Shown here piece by piece: positions 21,961 to 33,218 of a stretch of DNA of 64,000 nt (position 1 is its first letter; each line of letters begins with the position of its first letter). Location: contig JAIXMN010000004.1 in NCBI GenBank assembly GCA_025716815.1, positions 186,001 through 250,000 on the forward strand, given 5' to 3'. The notes under the pieces were generated by a model. The model was given only the letters and a program-made list of their open reading frames with translations. It was not told where the DNA came from and ran no database searches. The position numbers and the translations under genes are program-made. Source of the DNA: Dichotomocladium elegans. Lineage: Eukaryota > Mucoromycota > Mucoromycetes > Mucorales > Lichtheimiaceae.

Positions 21961-22854
21961 ATGGCCATTCAAGCAAAGGAAGTGCTATACTGTGGAGGTA
22001 AAAATTTAGAAATCACGCATAGTGATATTGTTATTAAGCAATGACTATCAGTTTGCACCATGCCGCTGGAGGTACGTCGCAGCAAAACACAGCAGCTAAT
22101 TATACTAAGCAACGCCATCTTCCTCAGTACTGCGAATTTAGCGGTACACAGGGCAAATGCAAGTCTTGGCTTCAAGAATCCCATGAGGATGTATACAAGT
22201 CACTCTACAGTGATGATGGAGGTACACGTGCGACAACTTCAACGGTTTCTTGACTAAAAGCATCGATTGTAGATAAAACCGAGAAGGTGGCACAAGCCCC
22301 TGTCGAAGGAGAGGAAGCACGCTCGGATCGAACATTTGTCAAAGACAAGTCTGCACAACTTGAAGCTAAGCTGGAACGCGAAAATCAAAAGAAACTGGCA
22401 AGTGAGAGGAGGAAGCAAGAGATGATACATCAAAAAATAAATGGCCCAAGCTAACGGATACGGGGTTAGTCTTCGCGTGTCCTTGTGAAGCGAGTTGAGA
22501 GGACAAAACGAAAATGCGTCACGATCGTCCACGGCCTCGAGATCTTTGGTTAGTCTCAAGGAAATGTAAATCATATATCATCTTCTAATTATCGTCCTTC
22601 GAAAGATGTGGAATTGAAAAAGGCTGCCAAGATGTTTGCTAATCGGTTCGCATGCGGGTCCTCCGTAGCAAAGAATAATCAGAATCAAGACGAAATCGTG
22701 GTTCAGGGAGATTTCTCCGACGAGATCAAGGACTTGATCCTCGCGACCTGGCCGAAGGTAAACTCGCTACTGTATGTCCATAAAACCTACTGAAACAAAT
22801 ACATAGGTTCCTGAGGACAACATTGACCTGGTTGAGGAGAAAAAGAAGAAATAA
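21961..22854 (+). CDS. tma22: Density-regulated protein/Tma22 (DENR), ribosome recycling and reinitiation factor
   Basis: Seven exons: 21961-21997, 22052-22071 (20 nt), 22128-22221, 22273-22397, 22470-22548, 22606-22757 and 22807-22854, total 184 aa with all phases agreeing. The N-terminal zinc-binding segment is assembled from three small exons (EVLYCGVCTMPLEYCEFSG, then KCKSWLQESH). The C-terminal SUI1 domain has KRVERTKRKCVTIVHGLEIF, LKKAAKMFANRFACGSSVAK and EDNIDLVEEKKKK. Tma22 pairs with Tma20/MCT-1 on the 40S subunit. One intron (22398-22469) has a GC donor (GCAAGT) with a CTAAC-like branch site and TTAG acceptor; no GT donor keeps the frame. Confidence 0.9.
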
Positions 22855-22989
22855 ATCTGCTCACTCTGAGCTTTGGTCATATAATAAATAATCATAAAAG
22901 GGTATTAGTCGGCAAAAGCACCTTTCAAGATCTCGTCCTTGGTATTTATTTCACCACGTGGGAAGTGGGCGATCTCCCTGAAGCCAATA

Positions 22990-24849
22990 CTTTATTTTCA
23001 GAAATGAATTTCGCAAGGGAGGAAAATAAAATGTCGCACAAAAATATTATCAAAGTCGCATAAATAAGAAGGCCGAAACATACCCGTTAGTCAACAGAAA
23101 ATATCAGCCCCCTCCTTGTTACCGTTCAATTTACCCCGAACGTAGCTAGGTGTGCCATTGCGGTAACAAGGGCGGAAGAGAGAAGAAAGGAAGGAGCCCG
23201 AGCTGTTGATCGTCGAGGGCGGAAGGATTGGAGGAAGGAACGAAGAGGGACGACGACAACACCAGCGGCAGAAGCATCAGAGGAAGCAACGAAGTAGACG
23301 AACAAAAGCACCTCGACGAAGCCATGGTGGGAAACCTGCGCCGGCGCAGCTAAATCACTGTCCCACCCAAAGCCCATATCCTCTCCTCTCGAGGCACTTG
23401 AGTTAGGCTGATATCATTATCTATAGGGGGTCCGGACTATTAGAAGTTGCAGAATGAAACAAGTTGATATGATAGGGTGACCTATTGCGTTTTATTTCGC
23501 TCTTGACTACTGACCAAAACTTCTCAATCAGGTTGAGTTCAGACGAGTATGGTGGAAGATAAGCATATCGATATCCTCGAGACTCAGTGTATTTAGCGAT
23601 ATCCTGAGCTTTATTGATAGGTGCATTATCCATTAGCAAATAATGGCCATTCATATGCTCATACTTACCTATCTCGTCCATTGTAGCCTTAAGGAAGCTG
23701 AGACAATGTCCAATTACAGTTCCTCTGCTCGCAACTTCAGCTTGACTTGTCCTCTTTCTTTTCTGATAGGGGCTGCGCGAGTCTCGAACTACATTTAATG
23801 GTGCCTGGTGCTGAGATTGCTCCCAGGACGATGATTGTCTTTGCACTTGTCTTTGGTATTGTGACCGCTGCAGGAGTCCATTTCTTGGACCATGCATGTT
23901 GCGCTTCATTTAATATGGAATCCAGACTCCTCAAAGAAAATGCAGTTTTTTCTAAAGTCAATGTCGGCCCTGTCCCATTTGCGTACCCAGTCAGGGCGCT
24001 CATAGATCTTCGCAACGATATTCCTGTCTACAGGCTGAAACCGAGCCATTTCCAATGATGAGTTGCATTCGTTTTTCCTAAGTCGATCGAGCGTCGTTTT
24101 AGATGCTTTTACACCCTCAAATGTGTGGAATTGCTCCGTCAGCTGCTGCTATGACAATAGATGGATTCTCATCAACGCATTCTAAAATAACAATCTTATG
24201 TTCTTCATTGAGATACGCGAACAACTCCTCGCTTTAAGTTTCTTAAAGATGCTGTCAAGGACTTTTTCGTACTGTAATGCCCTGGACTGAACGAATATGG
24301 ATTTCTAGCTGTTTTGGAGCAGTTGATACACTCAAGTCCTTCTCAAACATCCGTATGAAAAATCAGACCTTGTCTTGGTCAGTATACGCTCTGGTCTCTT
24401 GTAGGGACTTTGCGGCATAAAGGTACTCGGGCTCCATTGTTTGATCGGCGATGTCTGTATCCTTTCACTTGGGAATGTGTGTGGTAGGAGGATCAGAGTT
24501 ATCTCTGCAAGATAAGTTACTAAGATATCCAGTGTGAGAACAAATGAATTGCAGAGAGTACATTTCTTCGCCAACAACATAGATCATAGGTTCAGGACAG
24601 CCACGCTTATCAACAACATAACCTTGGCCATCTTTGTAGAAAAATAGGTTGTTCATTTCAGAATGTAAAAGTGTATACAAGAGAAAGAACCAAAAGGAAG
24701 AGATGGATTGCCAAGCGACATCTTTTCGTGGATGCATATGACATTTGCTTTGTCATCATGCGTCTCCTGGAAAAAATGCGATTTTATTTTTGTCATCCTG
24801 CGACTTCAGGACTGGCAGGGTTGCGACTTCGATTTTGGGAAAAGGGCAA
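22990..24849 (-). mobile_element. Decayed IS630/Tc1-type element B
   Basis: Read on the minus strand, the left end is at about 24849 (TA|TTGCCCTTTTCCCAAAATCG, then AGTCGCAACCCTGCCAG). The right end is at 22990 (TGAAAATAAAG|TA), both next to TA. It carries a nearly full-length but broken transposase. Between transposase and right end lie about 400 bp that include TTTTCTGTTGACTAAC and the terminal palindrome shared with element A. This internal stretch encodes an Arg-rich frame on plus (23206-23406) and a short minus-strand match to the RuvC-III motif (GWDSDLAA versus LWNRDLAA), too weak to call a Fanzor remnant firmly. Confidence 0.65.
23421..24740 (-). pseudogene. IS630/Tc1-type transposase, interrupted (element B)
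   Basis: The 5' part reads MNNLFFYKDGQGYVVDKRG and resembles the A copy. The HTH region near 24300 is broken by stops and frameshifts. The DDE part 23421-23909 is open: GHYLLMDNAPINKAQDIA carries the second Asp and ELNLIEKFWSVVK the third acid. The copy cannot give a full transposase as it stands. The match to the copy at 29.4-30.4 kb is high across the DDE part. Confidence 0.8.
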
Positions 24850-24975
24850 TACGTCTCGTGTAACGAATGCAATATGAAGCTAATGTCGGCTTTTGTCCTG
24901 TCTATCTCTTTTTACCACTTACCTTAAACCCCTCACACTCCCTTTTCTTTAATAATGACTGGCTCCAGATTTACA

Positions 24976-26626
24976 ATGAGCCGCGATCGTCTAGCCGAGT
25001 TGCGTGTAGGTGTGCCTTACATATATACGAGCGGCTGATGAAGACTGATGTCGCAAATATAACATAGGGCGGTAATGGCCAGGAAAAGCGTTACGAGTAA
25101 GTCATGTTTCTGCGACTTCTGTCATATCCACTGACACTTCTTCTCCTAGCCGACTCAGGTAGCCTTATCCTCTCAAATTACTAACGGATCTAACTTGGAG
25201 ACGCTTTACAGTGATGACTACGATGACGCACCGCCGGTGCCTAGCCTCGCTGGACGACATGCTGCTGGCCAGCGCACCCATGCCTATAACGACAACCATA
25301 GCTACCGTCCCCCTGCACAACCATCGCCAGCCCACAATCGCAATGTAACAAAAGAACAGTATGAAATGACTGAACGAAAAGCGGAACCTAGCGATCTTGG
25401 GTCCACGGAAGCGTTTTTTCGCGAGGTACGATCAATTTTTTAACACTGATATTTTGTACTAACAATAGTACGAAAGATTGAGGAGATAAAGGAGCTGGTC
25501 CAGAGAATCAACACGAACATCTCAGATATTGAGGAACTTCACGGAGCATCCTTGGTGAACATAAGCGAAGAGCAGATGTCCGAAAATGCTCATCGTCTTG
25601 AGATGCTGAGTAACAAAACAAATAAGCTCAATAATCTTGCGAAGAAGAAGATAAAAGGTATGTACTGCTGCATCTATCCACCCATGGTACGTTAGGCTCA
25701 ACAGCTCGTAAAAGCCGTTGAGCTGAGTAATGCACAGCTACCAGCGAATTCGGGCGACAGGCCGATGCGGGTTACCCAAGTAAGGACACCGTATGCGACA
25801 CCGACATGGTTCGCTAACTTTAGGAATACTTTATTGCAGCATGCCGCTTTGAAAAAGCGATTTATTGAAACTATTCAAAGATACCAAGATATTGAGCGCA
25901 CATATCAACAAAAATACCGTCAACGTGTGGAGCGACAAATTAGGATTGGTAAGGGTGCACTGCTGTTATTACATACAGCTCATTCGATATATATATATAT
26001 ATATTGATATTCCTTGATTTAGTAAAACCCGATGCCACTCCGGACGAAATTGATCAAGTGCTTGATTCGGACGAACCTCCTCAGATCTTTGCACAGTCGG
26101 TAAGTCAATTACTATTGTCCAATATTTCGTTAGCCTGACTCCACAAACTGACTCGAATTGTAATAGCTTATGCAAGCCAATAGATCAGGCCATGCGAGAG
26201 CTGTCTTGAACGAAGTCCAGACCCGGCATGATGATATAAAGAAAATTGAAAAAACTATTCTGGTATGACGCTTTTGCTATTGGGGAAGGAGGCTTACTGA
26301 TATATTCATTCGGGCCACATAGGAACTTCATCAACTATTTATGGATATGCAAATGATGATCGAATATCAAGGGGAAACTCTCACTAAAGTAGAGCAGACA
26401 ACTGAAGCTGCCGTGGTGGATCTGGAACAAGGTAACGTCGACATTGGCAAGGCAATTACTCATGCGAGAGCGACTCGTTCGGTAAGTCTGACATTATCGA
26501 TATAAACTTGTATATCTAAATCGCTCTCAGAAAAAATGGTTCTGCTTTATTCTTGCTATCATCATCCTCGTGGTGATAGGAATACTCGTCTGGTGGTTTG
26601 CTTTCAACCATCCTGGCGTGAATTAA
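24976..26626 (+). CDS. sso1: Plasma-membrane syntaxin (Sso1/Sso2-type t-SNARE)
   Basis: Multi-exon, ATG at 24976 (MSRDRLAELR), TAA at 26624-26626. After an acidic/polar N-terminus (DDYDDAPPVPSLAGRH) come the Habc helices (FFRE, KIEEIKELVQRINTNI, NKLNNLAKKKIK, KRFIETIQRYQDIERTYQQK). The SNARE motif follows (RHDDIKKIEKTILELHQLF, MDMQMMIEYQGETLTKVEQT), with the central Gln of a Qa-SNARE apparently in the region around EYQGE. The C-terminal anchor is KKWFCFILAIIILVVIGILV. Sso proteins pair with Sec9 and Snc to fuse secretory vesicles at the tip. A 9-nt exon (CCGACTCAG near 25151) between exons 2 and the DDY exon is possible; both versions keep the frame. Confidence 0.92.
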
Positions 26627-29029
26627 TCAACAATACGTATGAATGCAATACTTTTCTGTGTCAGTCGTTCGTTCACGAAAATACAGCATCCCATTTAAAA
26701 TCGAATTCCACACTCCCTCCATCCAAACCCAAGAACAGCAGAACTTGAATCACTTAAAACTGTATACCTACATAATAAATCATGAATATTAGGAGTCATC
26801 GCTTATATTAATTAGCTTATTATGTCTTCGGCGCTTAACACGCCATTGGTTCCTTTTACATCCATCCATGGGTGACCTCATTTGTGTCACAAAACTTGGT
26901 TCGGCTTTGACATACGTCTTGTAGCTGGGGAGGGATATGGGATATAAGCTGTGAACGACCACGTCTCGCATTTCTTTTTGCATGCACGATAATTGTCGAC
27001 ATGTGCTACATCTAGTTAATCGCGACAAGGCAGGGGTGATGATCTATTTTGCTTTATAAGCTGCATATTAAGCCAGAAAGGAGGATCGTTGGCGGGTGAT
27101 CAGCGTCCATTGAGCTAACTAAATAGCTATGAAGGTTATTTACTCTGCACGCATTAGTCAATTATTTTCCCGTTGTTCGAATCTGATCCTCCCGCCAAAG
27201 AACAATATAATTAAATCAATCCGAAGGCAGTCTGAGCAGGACAAGCTTTTATGGGTAACAGATAAGTTCAACTTTAGATTCTTTAAGGAAAATTATTTGT
27301 ACCTGCATGGAGAATGCCTTTCATAAGGAGATATCTTATCCACGTGGTAAGAAATTTGCCTGTTTATCATCATATCCTCGAACTAGCGAGCCCACAATTA
27401 ATAAGCTCTTATTTTTAAGATGGTTTATGGTCAAATAGCAACACATCCCACTTCGCTCGATTGTTGCGTCGGCTGGGAGGCTTCCGCCTCCGGCCCCCAG
27501 TCCCGCAATAAATTAGTGCAATAAGGTGTATAAACATCCTATTCCCCAGAAAATCCTGCACGGTTGTATAATAAAATGTTCAGGGCTTCCAAAGTTATGC
27601 ACCTATTCAAGTGTCGTACAGGAAATGAAATACAATTTGTTGTCGTTCAGCTTCGTTCAGTGCTTGTCCAGTGCTTGTCCATCCATCCAATGGCCATTAG
27701 ACAGCTTTGCTTGATGCCTCTGACGAAGAATAGGAAATCCATCTTCCTGTCCTTGATGCAATGTACACTTCTGCATGATGCGTATTAGTATAAGCTAGTC
27801 CATTCATATAGGTTTCAATTTGGACATCTATCTTTAACGATGTCTTCTGAAAAACATTGAATTTGCAGGGTCTAGTATAATTTAGCGCTAGGCGGTGCAG
27901 AGAGATTCAAGAAATCATGCATATGCAGAACCATTCAGTAAATATCAGGCTCTTGCAGGGCCATGCAAGGCGGGGGGTTCAATCTAACAATTCAGCCTAT
28001 TCATACCCTGCAGAGTCGCGCATGATTTACGGTTGAACACGGTGAATAATCATCAATTAGATATAGCCATAAAGATAATAGAATATGTCTCTATGACATA
28101 CAAGTCTTCATTCACTTATGCACCTTCGAGAGACTGATCCATCTACTACGCTCTGCGTCATCCACCTGTGGGGCCCAGGGGTGGAAAACTGCTCGTTAAT
28201 ATAGTGGACAACCTATCATATTTACCCGTAATAATTCTCGTGTAAAGAAAACCGTTTAGCACCGTTACGTTTCTTGAGACATAATCGGCTAATTTGATAT
28301 TTTAACTGGGGAATATGTTGGTCCATCGTCTACGTGATGTACAATAGCAAAAGGTTCGGGTCGCAATTGGCCATTTGAACAAAGAGAATCAGCAAACTAC
28401 TTGCCTTGATCTATTCGAATAGTAACTACGAAGAGAGTAAGCCCAGGAAAAAGCAGTCAGTAGACGAATGAATGCCCTTTATTGTTAGATAAGTTCTCCC
28501 TTTATTTATATTGTTTACTTATACTAAAAATATGATATTGACATTCGTATGAATTATGTGTGTTTAAAGTAGTAATCTGCATATGTCATGATCCACGTCG
28601 ACCATAATATCAAATGAAGACGTAGGTCAAATGCTACGTCAGGGATCATACGAAAATGGTTACTCAAACAGCCGGGTGACATGATTACGACATCGCTGTC
28701 GTCATTCAATATTCATAGGTGCGAATAATTATTTCTGTTGCAGTTGGCAAGATGTCCTGACATAATACACAGCTATATGCTTTTTTTTATCCCTTTGCTA
28801 GGTACGCAACAATAGTCTTAGCCACCATTTCTACTCAAATTATGCAGCAGTACACTTGCATATTTTAGCCTTAGAAAACAGCATAAATATGGCCGAAAAT
28901 CTCTTGAAAAAAACCATTCACATATACTTTATATTTAATACCGTCAACTCTGTGGAACAATTTTACACAAGTGCGACAGTATTACCAAACGGCATAAGCA
29001 TTGTGTCGTTCTCCTCGTTTAGTGTAATA
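26627..29029. other. AT-rich gene desert, 2.4 kb
   Basis: Only short ORFs (the longest are 79 codons on minus at 26789-27028 and 65 codons on plus at 27129-27326) without motifs. It contains one GC-rich hairpin at 27473-27500 that stands out against the AT-rich background. No RNA gene seen. Confidence 0.35.
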
Positions 29030-29373
29030 TACACTACTTTTCACAATCAAAGTCGTACCCTGCCGGTTCTGAAGTTGCAGGATCGCAAATATACAAATCT
29101 ATATTTTTTTACGAAGATGGCCAAGATCAGGTCGTTGATGAGCGTGGCTGTCCTGAACCTATGGACTATGCCATTGGTGAGGAATATACTCACTTCAATC
29201 CGTTGTTCCCACACTGAATATCTGCGTAGCATGTCGTTCAAAGATAACTCTGAGCTTACTGCCACTCACATCCCCAAGCGAAAGGATACAGACATCGCCG
29301 GTCAAACAATGGAGCCCGATTGCCTTTATGCCGTAAAGTCCCTACAAGAGACCGACTGGCCGAAATTCGGATG

Positions 29374-30440
29374 AAAGAAGCGGGGATCAAGCGCAGTTAC
29401 ACAGCATACACTGACCAAGACAAGGGAAGATTTTTCAAACTGATGTTTGCGAAGGACTTGAGCGCATCAGCTGCTGCAAAACAGCTAGGAATACATGTTC
29501 GTTCAGCCCAGCAATGGGTATTACAGTACGAAAAGGATCCTGACAGCATTTTTAAGAAACGTAGAGGCAGAGGCCGTTCACGTATTCTCAATAAAGAGCA
29601 TAAAAGTACTATTTTAGAATGCGTTGAGGAGAATCCATCCATTGCCCTAGTGCAGCTGATTGATCAACTGCTCCAGAAATTCGAGGGTCTCAATCCAAAC
29701 GACGCTCCATCGATTTATGAAGAAACGAATCCAACTTGTCATTGAAAATGGCTCGGTTTCAGCCTGTAGACAGGAATAGCAATGCAAAAATCCAAGAGCA
29801 TCTTAACTGGATGCGCAGATGGGGCATGACCGACATTGACTTTAGAAAAAACCGCATTTTCCTTGATGAGTCTGGATTCCATATTACTATGAAACGTAGC
29901 ACGGCATAGTCCGAGAAATGGATTGCTGTAGTGGTTACAGTACCAAAGACAAGAGCAATCTCAGCATCTGGCATCATTAAATGTAGCTTGAGACTCCCGC
30001 AACCACCAACCAAGAAAAGAAAGAGGATACGTCAATCTGGAGTTGCGAGCAGAGGAACTATAACTGGACATTATCTCAGCTTCCTTAAGGCAGCAATGGA
30101 CAAGATGGATAAGTGTGAACATGTGAATGGCTATTATTTGCTAATGGATAATGCACCTATCCATAAGGCTCAGGATATTTCTAAATACATTGAGTCGCGA
30201 GGATATCGATACGCTTATCTTCCACCATACTCGTCTGAACTCAATTCTATTGAGCAGTTTTGGTCAGTGGTCAAGAGCAAAGTTAGACGCAATAGGCTCT
30301 TGGAAAGCGAGACGTTGATGACACGAATCAGCCAAGCATCCAATAGCTTAAAGCTGAGCAATTTCGAAGGTTTCATTTCTCATTCTCATATGTGCTTAGT
30401 TAACTGCCGTAATGGGAACAACTGTGATTCGACCTCTCCT
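29374..30440 (+). pseudogene. IS630/Tc1-type transposase, frameshifted (element C)
   Basis: The HTH part (29374-29690) is open: KDLSASAAAKQLGIHVRSAQ then WVLQYEKDPDSIFKKRRGRG. The first catalytic Asp is seen in another frame as FLDESGFHI near 29860. The rest (29931-30440) is open with YYLLMDNAPIHKAQDIS and SELNSIEQFWSVVKSK. The family is the DDE_3/IS630-like transposases. At least two frame changes and a TAG separate the parts. Confidence 0.85.
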
Positions 30441-31200
30441 CCACCTTCGGAGCTGCACCGGTTCTTGAGGGTACGTCCCTGCCCCTTCTCTTCTTGATAA
30501 TGGAGAATCCTACGCCATCCGTTTCAGATGTGCCTCGAAATCGAAGCACTCAATTCTCTGCAGGCTTGAAAGCTTTCGAATGGACATTGATGACTTCATC
30601 CCATCCGCCAGGATAAGGAACTTTTTTGTTCCATGAGCGACCCAGAATGTTTTGCCATACGATTTTCGCGTCAATCATTATGTATGGCGGAGACCATGAC
30701 CGACGAAGAGGGAAACAGTTAAATGCAGGCAACTGAAGTCGCTCAAAAAGGAGAGCGAGCTGGTAAAAGGCTGCCATATGTTGGATTGGATGAACCTTTG
30801 CATCGTAGTAGATGCTATCGTTGTCAAAGGTATGGGTACTGGTGTAGGCATCGAAAATTGGCCGGATGGGGTCGAAAGCTTCCTGAAGATAAGCTGGGTC
30901 TTCAAGGACTTCGTCTCTGGATACGTTTCGACCAGCTACAGTCTGTTTGAATGTTGTTGCGCAGGTAATAAGTGTCCCTCGGATGCGTTGGCTGATTTGT
31001 GTCGCGTCCAGACCGCAGCCAATCGGCTGCTCTTCAAGTTCCTCTTTCCGCTGTCGAACATTCAACAAGACATTGATAGCCAGCCGAAAGTGTCGGCCGA
31101 ATCGCATTTGAATGTTATTGGTGTAAGCAACAACCATCTTGGCACCTTCGTAGTTTGCAGATCGATGAACGTCCATACTTGGAAGGATTGTTTTAGTACG
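30415..31200 (-). pseudogene. Decayed Fanzor copy, truncated at both ends
   Basis: The minus-strand frame MDVHRSANYEGAKMVVAYTN to NVHSKAFKPAEN (31176-30550) aligns along its length with residues about 138-345 of the intact Fanzor: MRFGRHFRLAINVLLNVRQR, SIYYDAKVHPIQHMAAFYQL, FNCFPLRRSWSPPYIMIDAK. A TGA interrupts it at 30552-30550. Homology continues past it (VLRFRGTSETDGVGFSIIKK against LLQFRGTIHTDGVGVTVFKK) and ends near the 3' end of the transposase. The first ~130 residues and all RuvC and zinc-finger parts are missing, so no nuclease can be made. Confidence 0.88.
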
Positions 31201-31352
31201 GTAGGTTATCGATGAAACGAGTGTATGAAAGAAAAAGAGCGAGTGAGAGTAAATAAGCGGTTTTCTTCGCGGAAGTACATATTATCTATTCTTTCTTATT
31301 TCACTAGTCTCATACAAGCATTCAGTTTTTAGGATTAACGGGAAATCAATTA

Positions 31353-31508
31353 CAGTGGCCGCCCCTCATAGTGAGATTCGTTATAATGACCATTCATTAT
31401 AGCGATACACTGTATACAGAACAAAATTGCCAGGTAGGGCTTATTCCAATCCGTTATAGTGACGTGATTTCCTGGAACCGACGGTATCACTATAACGGGC
31501 CGCCACTA
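31353..31508 (+). mobile_element. Palindromic pogo/Tigger-like MITE, copy 2
   Basis: Starts TA|CAGTGGCCGCC and ends with a mutated copy (GGGCCGCCACTA). It aligns with the reverse complement of copy 1 over its length, including the central block AAAATTGCCAGGTAGGGCTT. It lies on the 5' side of the Fanzor relic, as copy 1 lies 5' of the intact Fanzor, in the same relative orientation. Confidence 0.8.
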
Positions 31509-32300
31509 CAATATAAATGCACATGCAACTTTATCAAACCGACCCCTGAATACGCCCAATACAATCCCGTTTCTAGCAGCATCACGGACGGCATGTCGAT
31601 TGCTGAAATACACTATGCGAGCAGCCTAGGGCTAGAAACATCAAAATAAACAGTATCAGTAAATGATGAAAATCGTCGATGAAAGAACATGTGATCCGCC
31701 GCTGTATTTACTGCAGCATCGTTTATCATAAAGAAATTTATTCTGCTCCTCCTTGATTTCCTACAAATAATGGACAGTCAAGAAATCTCTTTTCTCCATC
31801 AACTTTATCACGACCCTCTCTTCCATGGTCTTATCCGCTATGATCACTATAATACCAAGTTATTTTATTGCAACCAGCACTCACTGTCCTTTATAGATTA
31901 ACCAATCATACCCGTGCTTGATGAGCCATGGAAGAGAGGAGTTCCTGAACACCCTTCCGTTCTTTTCCGCTGCCACCTCAGGCCCCATTCCGCTCCTTCC
32001 CTCTTCCGCCACCGTTCCCTCGCCTGGCGCCCTGGCAGCAGCAGCCTGCCTCTTCTGGTGTGCTGGCTCTCTCCTCCTGTCTTTCCGTCCTGGTTATCGA
32101 GGGGACTACACATGTCTTATACTGGGTCCTTTGGGGCCCTTGAGTGTAAGTTAAAGCGTATGGAGGAGTAGTGTTTTCTGTTGACTAACAGGTTTTATTC
32201 ATGGATGCGAAATCTTTTTACCTACTGATACGAAAACTTTATACAATCCTATGCAGGATTATTTTATTTTGTTTACGACATTTATTTATATATTAAACAC

Positions 32301-33145
32301 CAAATTCTCCTACAGTGCTGACTAGGCAATAGATTGCTAGAGACAATGGTTAAGCTCACGAACTAGATGGCAGCAAAAGTGAGTCCCCTTTATTCCTACG
32401 TACTAGCCTTATCTATTGATGATTTGACTCTTCCCCAACTTCTTCGATGCCTTGGGATGTTTCAGATGATATGCCACCGAGGTCGATAATAGGAATCAAA
32501 CCAATAAAAAAACCGTAATAGGAGCAATATGCTTGGCTATTGCGTCGTATTGTTGGCGGATCAAACAGTAGTCAGAAACAGACAAATTGAAGATATAACA
32601 CAGTAGATTATTGCTGCGCATTTTCTTTACTGCGGACACATTTTATAATAATATAAATATCACCTTATTCTGTGTGAATAAACGACAGCTATCTGTTACC
32701 TGTCTCCTTCTATTGTTACGCTTGAGTCGTAGCTATTGTCGCGGCAATACTTTTGATATATGTGGCTGGACTCTATTGTCATGCATCTCTTTGCAGCAAC
32801 TGCATTGCCGCGCATACTTCGTCATCACTCTTCAATTCTCTGTGCAGCATGATAGAAGTGACGACTATAATGTGCGCAGAAACATATCGGATCTTGATCG
32901 GTATTATCTTTTGTATGATTGTATCATCTTATCTCTTTTATGCTGCGCCCTCCATCATTACTTAGCCACATCCAACAGTTAGAAATAGTGGAACATCACA
33001 TGGAATAAAATATCATCTTACGTTCTCTTTATCCTGTGTGGATCCAAAAAGAAGTCGACAGTGTAACAAAAGGAATGGCTAGTATCACGTGAGTAAAAGG
33101 ATTACGACACACATTTAAACCCCGCCTTTGCAGGGGAAAGAAAAT
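32301..33145. other. Gene-poor region
   Basis: AT-rich. An ORF of 123 codons at 32611-32982 is hydrophobic and Cys/Leu-rich but has no family likeness; I do not call it. Confidence 0.35.
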
Positions 33146-33218
33146 TGGAGAAGCTGGGCGTCGATCCCAGTACCTCTCGCATGCTAAGCGAGCGCTCTAC
33201 CATTTGAGCTACATCCCC
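33146..33218 (-). tRNA. tRNA-Ala(AGC)
   Basis: The reverse complement folds as a 73-nt cloverleaf: acceptor GGGGATG / CTTCTCC plus discriminator A, D stem GCTC/GAGC, anticodon stem CTCGC/GCGAG around TTAGCAT (anticodon AGC), and T stem CTGGG/CCCAG. No intron. One U-U mismatch is present at the sixth acceptor pair; elsewhere the stems are intact. Confidence 0.95.

Larger units (their letters stand above)
29032..32300 (+). mobile_element. IS630/Tc1-type element C with broken transposase and inverted Fanzor relic
   Basis: The left end TA|CACTACTTTTCACAATC with AGTCGTACCCTGCCGG matches element A. At 32165-32300 the right-end blocks recur (GTTTTCTGTTGACTAACAGG, GGATGCGAAATCTTTTTACC, TGATACGA) but the last 20 bp have decayed. 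Inside are a frameshifted transposase (plus), a Fanzor relic (minus), the MITE copy 2, and about 650 bp with CT-rich ORF-like DNA. Relative to A, the MITE-Fanzor module is inverted within the element. Confidence 0.65.

Noticed and set aside
27129..27326. Possible tRNA from a GTTCGAATC string
   Set aside because: No acceptor, D or anticodon stem can be formed around it.
32611..32982. 123-codon hydrophobic ORF
   Set aside because: AT-rich DNA gives Leu/Cys-rich frames by chance; no motif or codon pattern.
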